A stretch of DNA of 64,000 nt from Streptomyces sp. ALI-76-A. GTDB lineage: Bacteria; Actinomycetota; Actinomycetes; Streptomycetales; Streptomycetaceae. The DNA lies in assembly GCF_030287445.1 (NCBI RefSeq), contig NZ_JASVWB010000002.1:7378001-7442000 (forward strand). The letters are read 5' to 3'. The position numbers and the translations under genes are program-made. The notes beneath the pieces are model-generated. The model searched no databases. It was not told where the DNA came from and was given only the letters and a program-made list of their open reading frames with translations. Positions 28,065-37,040 of this stretch are shown here, one piece after another. The number at the start of each line of letters is the position of its first letter. Position 1 is the first letter of the stretch.

Positions 28065-29033
28065 TTACGAAATAGCCTTGTAGGTGATCGTGACCGGCGA
28101 AGCCGTGCCGTCCGTCAGCGCGATACCCGAAAGGTCGTGACTCACGACTTCGAGACCGCCCACGGAAACCGGGCCTTCGTCGAACCGGGCGAAGGGCATC
28201 TGAACCTTGAACTGAGAGCCGTCCGGCCCATCCCAAAGAACCGTTAGATCGGCGACAGCCCCACTCGCAATGGCCGCAGCAACGCGGTTAACGTGCGTGG
28301 TGCCGCTGAACTCGCCCTTAACGCTCCACTCGTACTTTCGAAGCTCCGACTCAAGCGGCTCAGACTTCATGCCGTTGTTCCGGATGAAGTACCGGTCATC
28401 CTTCAGGCCGTTGGACGCCTTCAGGGAGAAGTCGTTGATGTCGAAGGACGAACCGCCAACGGTGACCGTGCCCCCGCCGAAGCTGAAGAGCTTCGTGTTT
28501 GCGACGTATGCAGGAGTCGCCAGGGCGTAAGCACCGGTGCCCGCACCGATCGTTTCCTTCGCGAAGTCGCACGTAACCGAGAGCTTCAGAAGCTCGTCAA
28601 CGGCGTTCGTAAGCTCCCATTCCTTGACCTTGCCACCCTGGTAAGTGAAGGGAATCTTCGTGCCGGTGTTGTCCACTCGGCCAACCTGAGCCGTGAAGCT
28701 CTTCCCGTTCAGGTCGCCCAGGGTCGCCGTGTACGTGGTGAAGCCGCCCGAGGGGGCACCAGCAACAACCCCGCCCATCATGTGCTTCAGCCAGAAGTCG
28801 AAGCCCCCGGAAAGAACCTCCATCTTCACGTCACCCTCGGCACCCTTCGCGTTCGGCGCGAAGCGGTCACTTCGAAGGACGCGGGTACCGGCTCGAATCG
28901 CCTCGGAATCAATCCGCTCGTACTTACCCTCAATGCCTTCGTCGGTGAACTCGAAGAACTTCGTAGGGACAACGGCCGTTCCGTAAGTGGACTCGTCGGC
29001 CGCGCCAAAGTATGCATCGTGAATCGTGGCCAT
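28065..29033 (-). CDS. Major tail protein
   Basis: A 322-aa protein beginning MATIHDAYFGAADESTYGTA, a typical actinophage major tail subunit start, followed by beta-rich sequence (SSFDINDFSLKASNGLKDDR, WSVKGEFSGTTHVNRV) as in tail-tube proteins. Its position before the chaperone/tape measure genes fits. ATG 29033 overlaps the upstream stop (TAATG). Confidence 0.88.
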   Translation of the reverse strand: MATIHDAYFGAADESTYGTAVVPTKFFEFTDEGIEGKYERIDSEAIRAGTRVLRSDRFAPNAKGAEGDVKMEVLSGGFDFWLKHMMGGVVAGAPSGGFTTYTATLGDLNGKSFTAQVGRVDNTGTKIPFTYQGGKVKEWELTNAVDELLKLSVTCDFAKETIGAGTGAYALATPAYVANTKLFSFGGGTVTVGGSSFDINDFSLKASNGLKDDRYFIRNNGMKSEPLESELRKYEWSVKGEFSGTTHVNRVAAAIASGAVADLTVLWDGPDGSQFKVQMPFARFDEGPVSVGGLEVVSHDLSGIALTDGTASPVTITYKAIS

Positions 29034-29197
29034 TACTTAGCCGTCTCCCTCTTCGCCTTGATCTCCTGCCAACCCTGGCGAAGAAGCGCCTGGGCGATAT
29101 CCTCGGCGACCTCGATAGGGTCGCCCTTCACGGCGGTAAGTCCCAGCGAGGGAACCTCTACCGCCGAATAAGGCCCGTTGTAAGCAACGGTCTTCAC
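29033..29197 (-). CDS. 54-aa conserved head-tail region protein
   Basis: GTG 29197 opens MKTVAYNGPYSAVEVPSLGL and then TAVKGDPIEVAEDIAQALLR, ending ...IKAKRETAK. It is short and fits exactly between two structural genes (2-nt gap upstream, 1-nt overlap downstream). Similar 50-60 aa proteins occupy this place in other actinophages. Confidence 0.7.
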   Translation of the reverse strand: MKTVAYNGPYSAVEVPSLGLTAVKGDPIEVAEDIAQALLRQGWQEIKAKRETAK

Positions 29198-29199
29198 TG

Positions 29200-29622
29200 C
29201 TACAGCCTCGCCTTCACGCGAACAACCGCCTCGAACTGGCCTTCATAGACCTGATCTGACGGGAAGCTAGAGAGCTTCTTAGGAACGAAGTCCGACGTGA
29301 CGACGGACTGAATACCGAGATTGGGGGCCGCCTTCATTCCGTCCTCGATCCCTGCGGCCATGCGCTGAAGCTCCCCCTCGACCTCTTCCGAAGTCGCTCC
29401 GGAAAGCTGACAGTTCACAATCACGCTGATCTCGAAGACCTCTTCACGGCTTCGATTGGTCACCCACTGGGAATCAGGCCACATCACTTCGCCCACGAAC
29501 ACCCAACGGCGTTCAGGGCTTCGGGACGGGAAGCCCCAGGTGACTTGATAGCCGGCCAGGGCCGGAAGGCCCTTGATCATGTCGCGAAGGGCGGCCTTCG
29601 CCTCGAAGGCATGGGTACTCAC
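29200..29622 (-). CDS. Tail completion / tail terminator-like protein
   Basis: A 140-aa protein from GTG 29622 (GTGA overlap with the connector stop). Helix-strand pattern (AFEAKAALRDMIKGLPALAG, VFEISVIVNCQLSGATSEEV, YEGQFEAVVRVKAR) resembles the lambda gpU/tail terminator fold. The position between the connector and major tail genes supports this. Confidence 0.68.
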   Translation of the reverse strand: MSTHAFEAKAALRDMIKGLPALAGYQVTWGFPSRSPERRWVFVGEVMWPDSQWVTNRSREEVFEISVIVNCQLSGATSEEVEGELQRMAAGIEDGMKAAPNLGIQSVVTSDFVPKKLSSFPSDQVYEGQFEAVVRVKARL

Positions 29623-30452
29623 CGGGCCACCCCGAACACGTCGTAGAAAATGCCGAACTTGTATCGCTTCAGAACCGCGTCGACTTCGGGGATGCCGGTT
29701 TCCCAACCGTTCCGGCCCGCAGTAGCGAGCGTGAAGTTCCCGCCCTCGGCGGCCACGAAGGCCGTAGCCCGATCCGGGATGCCGGACCGCTCAGCAGTGA
29801 GGACGGACCGAAGCCGCAGCAAGCCCGCGCGCTTCACGTCCTCGGGGACCTGGCCGAAGCCGTACCCGAAGGTGACCGTGTACCGGTCGCCTTCTCGAAG
29901 CTCGAAGGGGGCTTTCACGAAGCCCGAGGGGTCAACGGTCCACCCCGCCAGGTCTACGGCCCCCGAGGGGCCGTCTACGGCCTTCAGGGCGGTCACATCG
30001 AAGTAGCCCAGGTACAGGCTCGAAGAGCCGTCCGCCTCGACCTCGACGCGCGCCGTACGCGGCACGAACGACCGGGCCGTGATGGTCTCGAACTCATCCG
30101 TGACCACTTCGCGGTAGTGCTTCAGCTCGGCCGTGGGGAACCGGGCCGAATCCGCTAGGTCCATGTCCGATCCGCGGGCCTCGGGGAGGGTGAACAGGTG
30201 ACCCCCGACAACCTCGAAGCCGGTAGCGTCCGTGGCCGTCTCGCCGGCCTGCCAGGACACCGTGTAAACGCCCTCGGGTCGCGCCGGAAGCGTCGCCGTC
30301 CACTCGTCGCCCGAGCTGGTCGCGTCGCCCGTGTAAACGGTCGCGCCCGAGGCATCCCGCACGGTCACTGACACGGCAGGGACGATCAGGGGCGACTCGT
30401 CGTCAAGGAAGGTGTGCGTCAGCTTGACGCCCCTACCGCTCAGAAACCGCAC
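29619..30452 (-). CDS. Head-tail connector with N-terminal Ig-like domain
   Basis: A 277-aa protein. Residues 1-90 form an Ig-like beta sandwich (VPAVSVTVRDASGATVYTGD...EGVYTVSWQAGETATD). The rest resembles gp6-type connector/adaptor proteins (FPTAELKHYREVVTDEFETI, VPEDVKRAGLLRLRSVLTAE). Ig-like domains on virion proteins often bind cell surfaces weakly. The ATG lies next to the 71-aa gene. Confidence 0.72.
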   Translation of the reverse strand: MRFLSGRGVKLTHTFLDDESPLIVPAVSVTVRDASGATVYTGDATSSGDEWTATLPARPEGVYTVSWQAGETATDATGFEVVGGHLFTLPEARGSDMDLADSARFPTAELKHYREVVTDEFETITARSFVPRTARVEVEADGSSSLYLGYFDVTALKAVDGPSGAVDLAGWTVDPSGFVKAPFELREGDRYTVTFGYGFGQVPEDVKRAGLLRLRSVLTAERSGIPDRATAFVAAEGGNFTLATAGRNGWETGIPEVDAVLKRYKFGIFYDVFGVAR

Positions 30453-30461
30453 AGTGCCCCC

Positions 30462-30677
30462 TTACGCGGTCTTGCGGGGCCGACCGGGGCCCCGCTTCTC
30501 GGGGGCCGCCGCAGCGGCCGTCTCGCGCGTCTCTGCGGCCTCGGCCACGACTTCAGCGCGCTTGTCATTGATCAGCGACAGGGCGAGTCCCGTAGGAAGC
30601 TCGACCTCTTCGCCTACAGCCGGAAACGGCGCCCCATCGAGAAGCCCCGAACCGCTCTCCAGAATGCGAACCTTCAT
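30462..30677 (-). CDS. Small capsid-region protein with AT-hook-like tail
   Basis: A 71-aa protein. MKVRILESGSGLLDGAPFPA is followed by an Ala/Glu helix and the C-terminal KRGPGRPRKTA. GRPRK is an AT-hook core, seen at the end of several actinophage head-region proteins. It may touch packaged DNA. Confidence 0.65.
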   Translation of the reverse strand: MKVRILESGSGLLDGAPFPAVGEEVELPTGLALSLINDKRAEVVAEAAETRETAAAAAPEKRGPGRPRKTA

Positions 30678-30704
30678 AACCTCAACTCCCGTTGGAATGA
30701 CCGA

Positions 30705-30732
30705 GGGGCCGCCCCGAAGGGCGGCCCCCCAA
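30705..30732. terminator. Hairpin after the capsid gene
   Basis: GGGGCCGCCC-CGAA-GGGCGGCCCC directly after the major capsid stop. It could lower expression of downstream genes relative to capsid. Confidence 0.7.
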
Positions 30733-30737
30733 GCCGC

Positions 30738-31922
30738 TTACGCGGTAACGGTCAGAGCCTTGACGGAAGCCAGGTCGAACAGGTCGCCCGAACCCCTCCA
30801 AGTGACCTTGAAGGCGACCACGTCACGGTCGTAGCCGTACTCGTCGGACCGGACAACGCGAAGCGACTTCACCTGACGGATGAGGTACTTCGAGGGGTCG
30901 CCGTAGACGAGAACCTTCGCGCCCGCACCAGAGGTGACGACGTTCGGGTCAGTCATGATCGCGGTACCGAGAATGGTGTCCGGGGCACCAGCGGTAAGCG
31001 CCGGCTGCCAGATGTAGTTACCGGTCGAGTCCTTCAGCTTCCGAAGGTTCTGCACCGCAGAGTCCGAGGTCATGAAGACCGCGTTCCGGCGGTACGGCTT
31101 CAGGATGGAGTGCTGAAGGTCGATCAGGTTGTCAGTCGTGACACCCGCCAGGTTCGCCGCGTTCACCGCGCCGGTAGCGCGAGTGATCCAGCCCCAGGGC
31201 TTACCGGTGCCGTTGCCGATCAGGAGATCGGCCATGACCTTATCGGCGACAGCCTCGCCCGCGTCCTCGGCGAGAATGCCGAGAATGTCGAGCTGAGAGT
31301 CATCGACGATTTCGGACGTAGCCTCGACGATCACGCCGTACTTGTACGCGCCGATGTTCGTCTTGCTCCAAGAACCATCGCTCTTCCCGTACGGGGTGTT
31401 CTCGGCGACCTGCGAAGCGGTCGGGCGACCGTTCTTCACCGGGTACTCAAGCGTCTCGCCCGAACCCGTGGTGAGCGTGCGGGCCTTCGAGAAGAAGTCG
31501 CTCCGAACGCGCATCGCCTCAATGACCTGAGCAACGAAGGTCGTTGCGTAGGTGTTGCCCGCGTTCGCGGCGGTGCCGGTGGTCGCGGTCCGAAGGTCGA
31601 AGTCGACGCCCGGAAGGTCACCGCGCGCAACGGAGCGCAGCTCGGCCGCTTCGTCGCGCTCGTCCTGGCGGGCCTCGGGGGTGCCAGGCAGGACCAGGCC
31701 GCCGGCCCGCGCGGCCAGGGAACGAACCTCCGCCTCACGCTCACCGCGCTCGACCGCGTCTCGGGCCTCGACCTCAAGGCCGCGAACGTCGGTGTCGATC
31801 CGCTCGACGCGCTCGCGCTTCTCGGCCTCGGAAAGGGCAGTGTCAGCCTCGACGGAACGAAGCTCGGCAATCAGGTTGGCTCGCTTCTCCAGCGCAGCCT
31901 TAGCAACGGACGCGAAGTCCAT
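30738..31922 (-). CDS. Major capsid protein, HK97 fold
   Basis: A 394-aa protein. Residues 1-110 form a charged helical delta/scaffold domain (LEKRANLIAELRSVEADTAL...). From about 125 the HK97-fold core follows: TFVAQVIEAMRVRSDFFSKA, ETLEYPVKNGRPTASQVAEN, and KPWGWITRATGA then YRRNAVFMTSDSAVQNLRKL. The protease gene lies just upstream, consistent with scaffold cleavage. Confidence 0.92.
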   Translation of the reverse strand: MDFASVAKAALEKRANLIAELRSVEADTALSEAEKRERVERIDTDVRGLEVEARDAVERGEREAEVRSLAARAGGLVLPGTPEARQDERDEAAELRSVARGDLPGVDFDLRTATTGTAANAGNTYATTFVAQVIEAMRVRSDFFSKARTLTTGSGETLEYPVKNGRPTASQVAENTPYGKSDGSWSKTNIGAYKYGVIVEATSEIVDDSQLDILGILAEDAGEAVADKVMADLLIGNGTGKPWGWITRATGAVNAANLAGVTTDNLIDLQHSILKPYRRNAVFMTSDSAVQNLRKLKDSTGNYIWQPALTAGAPDTILGTAIMTDPNVVTSGAGAKVLVYGDPSKYLIRQVKSLRVVRSDEYGYDRDVVAFKVTWRGSGDLFDLASVKALTVTA

Positions 31923-31927
31923 GAACG

Positions 31928-31944
31928 CTCCAAATGATAGTTTC
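31928..31944 (-). promoter_or_regulatory. Operator/stoperator-like motif before the capsid gene
   Basis: On the minus strand GAAACTATCATTTGGAG, pointing with transcription, in the 29-nt gap between protease and capsid genes. Confidence 0.7.
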
Positions 31945-31951
31945 AGACCAG

Positions 31952-32635
31952 CTAGAAGCGACGAAGAGCCGCAAGAGCCGCCACCGGATCGGTAGGCAGC
32001 TCGTATCGGGGGAAGAGCGTCCGCGCTTCGCTTAGCGCCGGAACTTCGACTTCGCCCCGAATAGCGGCCCGGATCGCTTCCGGCGAATCCAGCCGCGCAA
32101 CAGAAAGACCGCGCTTCTCGGCGAGAAGCTGAAGAGCGCGGGAACCAATCCCCGAAGTGGAGTCGGTGTAAGCCGGGTACGTCACCGGCGAGACGTCGAA
32201 CAGGGCGACCTTCTGAAGAGTCCGAAGCGGAAACCCGTCTTCGTCCTCGGCCCAGGAATCGCCCTCGGGTCCAGAAGTCTTGAAGCCGAAACTCGACTGA
32301 GAAACGTCCCCGCGTTCCATGGCCGTAGCCAGGTCACGGGCGTACGTCGTATCGGGCATGTCGACTTCGTAATGAAGGCCCTCGGTATCCTCTGAAAGGC
32401 GAAGCGTTCCGCTTCGGTTCCTCCCTAGGATCAGGTTCGGGTCATGGTTGAACAGGGCGCGAATGTCATCCCGCCCGATGCTCTCGGAAGTCGCACCCTG
32501 GGCGACGCGTTCGCGAAAGCCCCCGAGGTTCGAAGAACGGGCGTCCCACTTCAGCGCGTAGCCATAGAAGTTGAACTTCCCGCCCTCGGATCGAACCTCG
32601 AATTCAGTAGGGACCGCCCTACGCTCCATCTGCAT
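31952..32635 (-). CDS. HK97-type prohead protease
   Basis: A 227-aa protein from ATG 32635 (MQMERRAV; ATG 32629 is an alternative), overlapping the portal gene by 17 nt. FNHDPNLILGR has the catalytic His and DVSQSSFGF the catalytic Ser of the U35/S78 prohead protease family. It matures the capsid by removing the scaffold domain. Confidence 0.9.
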   Translation of the reverse strand: MQMERRAVPTEFEVRSEGGKFNFYGYALKWDARSSNLGGFRERVAQGATSESIGRDDIRALFNHDPNLILGRNRSGTLRLSEDTEGLHYEVDMPDTTYARDLATAMERGDVSQSSFGFKTSGPEGDSWAEDEDGFPLRTLQKVALFDVSPVTYPAYTDSTSGIGSRALQLLAEKRGLSVARLDSPEAIRAAIRGEVEVPALSEARTLFPRYELPTDPVAALAALRRF

Positions 32636-33962
32636 TGCTGTTGTCCTTCTGATCCGTAGCGTTCGGGTCCTGTAGTGCGTTCGGGTCCGCGTTTGGATCA
32701 GGGGCAACCGGTGCAACCGGCGGAGCCGGGGGAGGCTTCTCGGCCTCGGCCTTCGCCGCTTCCTTGTCTTCGTCGCCGACAACGCCGAGATTCAAGGGCC
32801 GGTAGTAACGCTGACCGAGCTTCTTGGGAAGCGGGGCCAGGTCTTCCATTGCGCGAATCTCGTCCGCGTTCAGGAACCCGTTATTGAGGGCCGTCTGATA
32901 CGACTCGTAACGGTCCTTCGTCTTCGCGCGAAGTCGCGCGTCCACGTTGAAGCGGATGTACTGAAGGCCCGGAAGAAGGAACGTCGACACGGCTTGCTCG
33001 ATACGAACAATCCACGGCATAAGCGTTTGGTCTACGAAGAACTTGTTCTGTTCCTCGATACCGGTTCCCCAGGTCGAGCTAACCGAGCTGTCGACCAGAT
33101 ACGCGGGCACGCGATACAGAAGGGCAATCTCGGCCTTCTGGAATCGCCGCGTTTCGAGGAACTGCGCCTGTTCCGGGGAAAGCGTGATCGGCTTGAACTG
33201 AGCCCCGCCGGTAAGGACGCCCACGCTGTGAGAGTTCTTCACCCCCGCGTGCGACTTCCTGAACATGTCCCGAAGAAGCCGGGCTTCGTCCGGCCGAGGG
33301 GTTCCCGGATGCTCGATTACGCCGGCCATCGTGGTTCCCTGCTCAAAGAACCTCGAACCGAATTCCTCGGCCGTGAGACCGAGGCCGATAGCCTCTCGGG
33401 CCATGTCGACGGGCGACAGGCCACGGCTCACGCCCGGAAGCGTGAACGCGGGAATGTGGAGTATCTGAGTGCGATCGAGGACGCCCTGAACGGCCCCCTG
33501 GTCGTCGCTGACCTCATACCGGTTGTCGCCTAGCGGGCCGTCGAGAATGCTCACGTACTGCGGGTGAAGGCAGTACAGGGCGACGACTTCGCCCCGGTCG
33601 TTCCGCATGGTGTAGAGGAATGCGTTCCCGTCCGTCAAGAGACTGACGACAACCCGAAACCAGAAGTCGTAAGAGGTCTGGAAGGGGTTCGGCTGACGCA
33701 CCCAACGGGGCGACCGGATCGGATCGAAGGATTCCTTCCGGCCGTTTATCTTCGTGTAGTGGTCGACCGGCAGGGAAGACACGGCGTCCGCAATCAGCGA
33801 TTGGCAGGCGTATACCGCCACCATCTGAAGACTGTTCCGCCGGGACACCTTCCGGCCCGAAGCCGTTCGCATGAAGCCCGACGACTCCACGCCCCGTTCC
33901 CAATCGGAAGCCATGCCGGACACAGCCGCGCGAAGCTCACCGATGCGTGTAAACAGGCTCAC
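32619..33962 (-). CDS. Portal protein, HK97 family
   Basis: A 447-aa protein: WFRVVVSLLTDGNAFLYTM, LHPQYVSILDGPLGDNRYEV, SPVDMAREAIGLGLTAEEFG and WGTGIEEQNKFFVDQTLMPW are typical HK97 portal motifs. The C-terminus is Ala/Pro/Asp-rich and disordered. It forms the dodecameric DNA gate at the capsid vertex. Confidence 0.92.
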   Translation of the reverse strand: MSLFTRIGELRAAVSGMASDWERGVESSGFMRTASGRKVSRRNSLQMVAVYACQSLIADAVSSLPVDHYTKINGRKESFDPIRSPRWVRQPNPFQTSYDFWFRVVVSLLTDGNAFLYTMRNDRGEVVALYCLHPQYVSILDGPLGDNRYEVSDDQGAVQGVLDRTQILHIPAFTLPGVSRGLSPVDMAREAIGLGLTAEEFGSRFFEQGTTMAGVIEHPGTPRPDEARLLRDMFRKSHAGVKNSHSVGVLTGGAQFKPITLSPEQAQFLETRRFQKAEIALLYRVPAYLVDSSVSSTWGTGIEEQNKFFVDQTLMPWIVRIEQAVSTFLLPGLQYIRFNVDARLRAKTKDRYESYQTALNNGFLNADEIRAMEDLAPLPKKLGQRYYRPLNLGVVGDEDKEAAKAEAEKPPPAPPVAPVAPDPNADPNALQDPNATDQKDNSNADGA

Positions 33963-34150
33963 AGCCGCTTACCCCCGTCCGTCGCGTAACCGATAAGCCC
34001 GAGGCACACGGCCACCGCGAAGTGCCCAAGAGGGCGCGCAACGTCGTAAGCAGATGCGGCCAGAAAGCCGAGACTGCCAACCTGAAAGACGTTCGGGACA
34101 AACGAATTAGCGACCGACCGGAGGGAGCGGCCCAGGTTGGGCCGGTCCAT
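33959..34150 (-). CDS. Small membrane protein between terminase and portal
   Basis: A 63-aa protein with hydrophobic segments (FQVGSLGFLAASAYDVA and HFAVAVCLGLIGYAT). It overlaps the portal start by 4 nt. Small proteins of this kind are seen between these genes in Streptomyces phages; function unknown. Confidence 0.6.
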   Translation of the reverse strand: MDRPNLGRSLRSVANSFVPNVFQVGSLGFLAASAYDVARPLGHFAVAVCLGLIGYATDGGKRL

Positions 34151-34157
34151 GAATCTC

Positions 34158-35897
34158 CTAATCGTCGTCGTCTTGGAAGTAATCCTTCTGCCGCGTGGCA
34201 GGAGTAAGAAGGTCTTCCAGTTCGGAATCCGAATACTCTTCGTTGAAGTTCAGGAAGGTCACATGCGCTTCTTCCTCGGCCGGAAGAGCCGTAAGGAAGA
34301 AGGCGTTAGCCATAGCCGCGATACCGTCGATTTTCTCGCCGCTCTTAGCCTTCGAGGGCTTCACCAAACCGTCTCCGGTCACGTCAAGCTCGACGTTATC
34401 CGCCATCCAACGAAGCACCGGGTGACCGCCGTGGTGCAGCCCACGGGCCGCTAGCGCGCTCTCAATGGCCTTACACGGGTCATTGAGTCGAGCGGCACTC
34501 TGCGGCACCTTCACGGCCGTAAGGCCGTGTTCCTCAAGCTCGTTCACAAGCTGAGTTGCGTTCCACGGGTCATAGCCGAAGAAGCGAATCCGGAACGTCT
34601 CGGCATCCTGGGCGATGTGCCGGAAGATTGCCTTGAAGTCCGTAGTCGGTCCCTCGGTCACGGTAAGGAAGCCTTCACGCTCCCAAACCTCGAAGGATGC
34701 CTTCATGTTGGATCGCTTCTCGACCGCCGGCCGAGGAACCCAGAAGTGAGGAACGACTGTCCAGCCGTCCGCTTCTGGATCGGTAGGCGTACCGGGGAAG
34801 AGAAGAACCCATGCGTTGAAGTCGCCCGTAGCGGCCAGGTCGATACCGGCATAGCAGGGGCGGCCCTTCAGCCGGTCCCGGTCCACCTTCGGCGAACCGT
34901 TCTCGTCCCATAGGTGCATGTCGAGCCACCGGTTAGCCTGGCTAACCCATTGGTTAAGGCGGAACACTCGGAACGCGTTCTGAGCCGTAGGCTTTTCGGC
35001 CGCTTCCATCGCTTCGGCCCGAAGGTTGTTGATGTTCAGGAAGGAACCGAGGGCGGGATTCGCCAGGTACCAACCCGTTCCCTTCGGATGCTCGACCGAG
35101 GGCGGTTTGCCTTCGTCTTTCCAGTCCCAGTCATCGGGCACGTTTCGCGCGAACACGAACCGCGCGGGGTCCATGTTCTGATCCTCGCGAACACGAAGCG
35201 AATGCTCATGCTCTTCGAGGGCGAAGGCCGCGGTTCGATATGCGGCCGTTGTCGCCGCAATCATGATCGGCTGTCGACGGGTACCGAAGCCCTGTCGCAT
35301 GGAATCCCAAAGGTGCCGGTCCCTCTGCGTAAGAACCTCATCGAACAGAACCATCGAAGGGTTCGTTCCGAGTGCACCCGCAGCGTCACCGGGCAAGACC
35401 TGATAGAAGGAATTCGTCTTCCGGTCGATAATGCGTTTCTTCGAGTCGATGATTTCGAGCCGCTTGTTCAGAACGGGGTTCAGCTCGACCATGCGCTTAG
35501 CTGTGTTGTAGACGAGTCCGGCCTGATCGCGGTCAACCGCGACCGAATACACTTCGGCGGATTCCTCGAAGTCCCCAACTAGACCCAGCAAAGCGAACGC
35601 GGAAAGAAGCTCTGACTTCCCGTTCTTGCGCGCCATCTCAAGCCACGCAATGCGGTACTGACGAACGTATTCCTCGTACTGGTCATCCCACATGACCGTT
35701 CCGAAGAGCGGCCGTACGATCTCGTTCTTCTGCCACGGATCGAGAAGGAAGGGCGCACCAGCATGGCGGCCCTTCGTGTGCACAATCAGCTTCTCAATGA
35801 AGTTGATAGCGTGCGTGGCCTTCTTCTCGTCGTAGTAGAAGAAGCCTTCACGCGGTTCGATCGGGCCGAAGGGTGAGAGAACGATTCCGTCGTTCAC
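34158..35897 (-). CDS. terL: Terminase large subunit
   Basis: A 579-aa protein. ARKNGKSE (~107) is the Walker A of Terminase_1-type enzymes and SMVLFDEVLT the Walker B. GIDLAATGDFNA and KIDGIAAMANAF supply acidic residues of the RNase H-like nuclease. It drives DNA packaging with the small subunit at 37071 and the flanking HNH nucleases. Confidence 0.93.
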   Translation of the reverse strand: MNDGIVLSPFGPIEPREGFFYYDEKKATHAINFIEKLIVHTKGRHAGAPFLLDPWQKNEIVRPLFGTVMWDDQYEEYVRQYRIAWLEMARKNGKSELLSAFALLGLVGDFEESAEVYSVAVDRDQAGLVYNTAKRMVELNPVLNKRLEIIDSKKRIIDRKTNSFYQVLPGDAAGALGTNPSMVLFDEVLTQRDRHLWDSMRQGFGTRRQPIMIAATTAAYRTAAFALEEHEHSLRVREDQNMDPARFVFARNVPDDWDWKDEGKPPSVEHPKGTGWYLANPALGSFLNINNLRAEAMEAAEKPTAQNAFRVFRLNQWVSQANRWLDMHLWDENGSPKVDRDRLKGRPCYAGIDLAATGDFNAWVLLFPGTPTDPEADGWTVVPHFWVPRPAVEKRSNMKASFEVWEREGFLTVTEGPTTDFKAIFRHIAQDAETFRIRFFGYDPWNATQLVNELEEHGLTAVKVPQSAARLNDPCKAIESALAARGLHHGGHPVLRWMADNVELDVTGDGLVKPSKAKSGEKIDGIAAMANAFFLTALPAEEEAHVTFLNFNEEYSDSELEDLLTPATRQKDYFQDDDD

Positions 35898-35959
35898 TGT
35901 TCACCCCCGGCTTCCGTTGTCTTCGCATATCCCAAAGACCGGTTAAGCCCGGAGATCCC

Positions 35960-36280
35960 TCACACTCGATTGCCCTTTGAGGAATTGCAGCCCAGGTGTG
36001 CAGCCTGGCAATTACTCTCGACGTGCCCCGGAGTACCGGGGCCGTGAGACAGGGGAACTATGTGGTCGAGTGACTTACTGAGTGGCTTCGGGAACCGAAT
36101 GACCCGGTCGATAGGTTCGCCGCAGAGCTGACAAACCCAACCGTCGCGGTTGAACACCTTCGCTCGACTGACCTTCGAGTAGGGCACGCCCCATTGTTCG
36201 CAGCGAAGCTTTAGCGCGTACTCGCGCCGAGAGAGCCAACCGGCCGGCCTTCGCCTACGTCGCTTCTTAGGGGTCTGCAC
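35960..36280 (-). CDS. HNH endonuclease 1
   Basis: A 106-aa protein. A Lys/Arg-rich N-terminus is followed by CQLCGEPI, DHIVPLSHG (HNH His) and SNCQAAHLGCNSSKG, giving the zinc cysteines, catalytic His and Asn. HNH proteins beside terminase genes are often needed for genome cleavage during packaging. Confidence 0.88.
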   Translation of the reverse strand: MQTPKKRRRRRPAGWLSRREYALKLRCEQWGVPYSKVSRAKVFNRDGWVCQLCGEPIDRVIRFPKPLSKSLDHIVPLSHGPGTPGHVESNCQAAHLGCNSSKGNRV

Positions 36281-36294
36281 GGTTGTCGCTCCTG

Positions 36295-36558
36295 CTAGTC
36301 AAACGGGTAAAGCCTGACACTCTCCGAGGTGACCTCGGAAACGGTGAGCGTCCCCGAGAAGTAGAGATTGCGGTCAGGGAAGATGCGGCCAGGATTGACG
36401 GCCGCGAAGAGAGCAAGCTTCGCCTTCAGATAGTCCATGGCGACCTGATCAAGCTCGGGCGTTCGCTCGACACCCTCGGAGAGCGTGAACGTCTCGCTCT
36501 GAATGTCCTCGGCGAAGAAGAAGCGATAAGCCCTGTCGGAGCTTGTGACCTGAGCCAT
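36295..36558 (-). CDS. Hypothetical protein
   Basis: An 87-aa protein (MAQVTSSDRAYRFFFAEDIQ...ELDQVAMDYLKAKLALFAAV) with no recognised domain. It lies between the HNH gene and the tRNA genes. A GTGTAAAC variant palindrome is at 36581-36588, just upstream. Confidence 0.6.
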   Translation of the reverse strand: MAQVTSSDRAYRFFFAEDIQSETFTLSEGVERTPELDQVAMDYLKAKLALFAAVNPGRIFPDRNLYFSGTLTVSEVTSESVRLYPFD

Positions 36559-36592
36559 GATGAATCCCGTTCGAGGAGACGTGTAAACGTAT

Positions 36593-36666
36593 TGGGGCGC
36601 ACTGCGGGATTCGAACCCGCGTTACCTCCTTGCGAGAGGAGTCCTGAGCCGCTAGACGAAGTGCGC
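36593..36666 (-). tRNA. tRNA with abnormal anticodon arm (anticodon uncertain)
   Basis: Acceptor stem GCGCACT/AGTGCGC, a Glu-like D arm (GTCT...GGAC), T arm GCGGG-TTCGAAT-CCCGC and an encoded 3' CCA are all good. The anticodon arm is only 16 nt between GGAC and TAAC, two shorter than normal. It can fold as CCTC/GAGG with loop TCGCAAG (anticodon GCA with C at 33), or as CTCC/GGAG with the 8-nt loop TCTCGCAA. A CGC reading needs a mismatched stem. The amino acid cannot be assigned. Confidence 0.7.
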
Positions 36667-36722
36667 GTTCCGTCCGTCCCCTGATCAGGGGGAGTTTCAG
36701 GAACAGGGGAGCTACCCCACTG

Positions 36723-36795
36723 CTGACGTGACTGGACTCGAACCAGTGACCCGAGGATTAACAATCCTCTGCTCTGCCAACTGAGCTACACGTCA
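36723..36795 (-). tRNA. tRNA-Asn (GTT)
   Basis: Acceptor TGACGTG/CACGTCA; anticodon stem GAGGA/TCCTC with loop TTGTTAA (anticodon GTT); T arm ACTGG-TTCGAGT-CCAGT. CCA is not fully encoded. Confidence 0.92.
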
Positions 36796-36905
36796 TTGAG
36801 GGCTACTCGCCGCCCGGTTCGTCACGGTGACTAGCCGTGCTACTAGGGGCCGGTTTCACCCAGGGTGCATATCGTCGGCCAGTCACGGCCTATTGTCTGC
36901 ACCTG

Positions 36906-36977
36906 CGGGAACGGAGGGATTCGAACCCCCGCGCACCGGATTTCACCCGGTAGCTCTTCCGACTGAGCTACGTTCCC
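36906..36977 (-). tRNA. tRNA-Phe (GAA)
   Basis: Acceptor GGGAACG/CGTTCCC; anticodon stem ACCGG/CCGGT with loop GTGAAAT (anticodon GAA); T arm GGGGG-TTCGAAT-CCCTC with one G-U pair. CCA is not encoded. Confidence 0.9.
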
Positions 36978-37040
36978 TTCAGGGGAGCCACCCACGGACC
37001 GCGACCGCCCTTCGCGGGTCAACGTGGGGGCTCAACCCCG

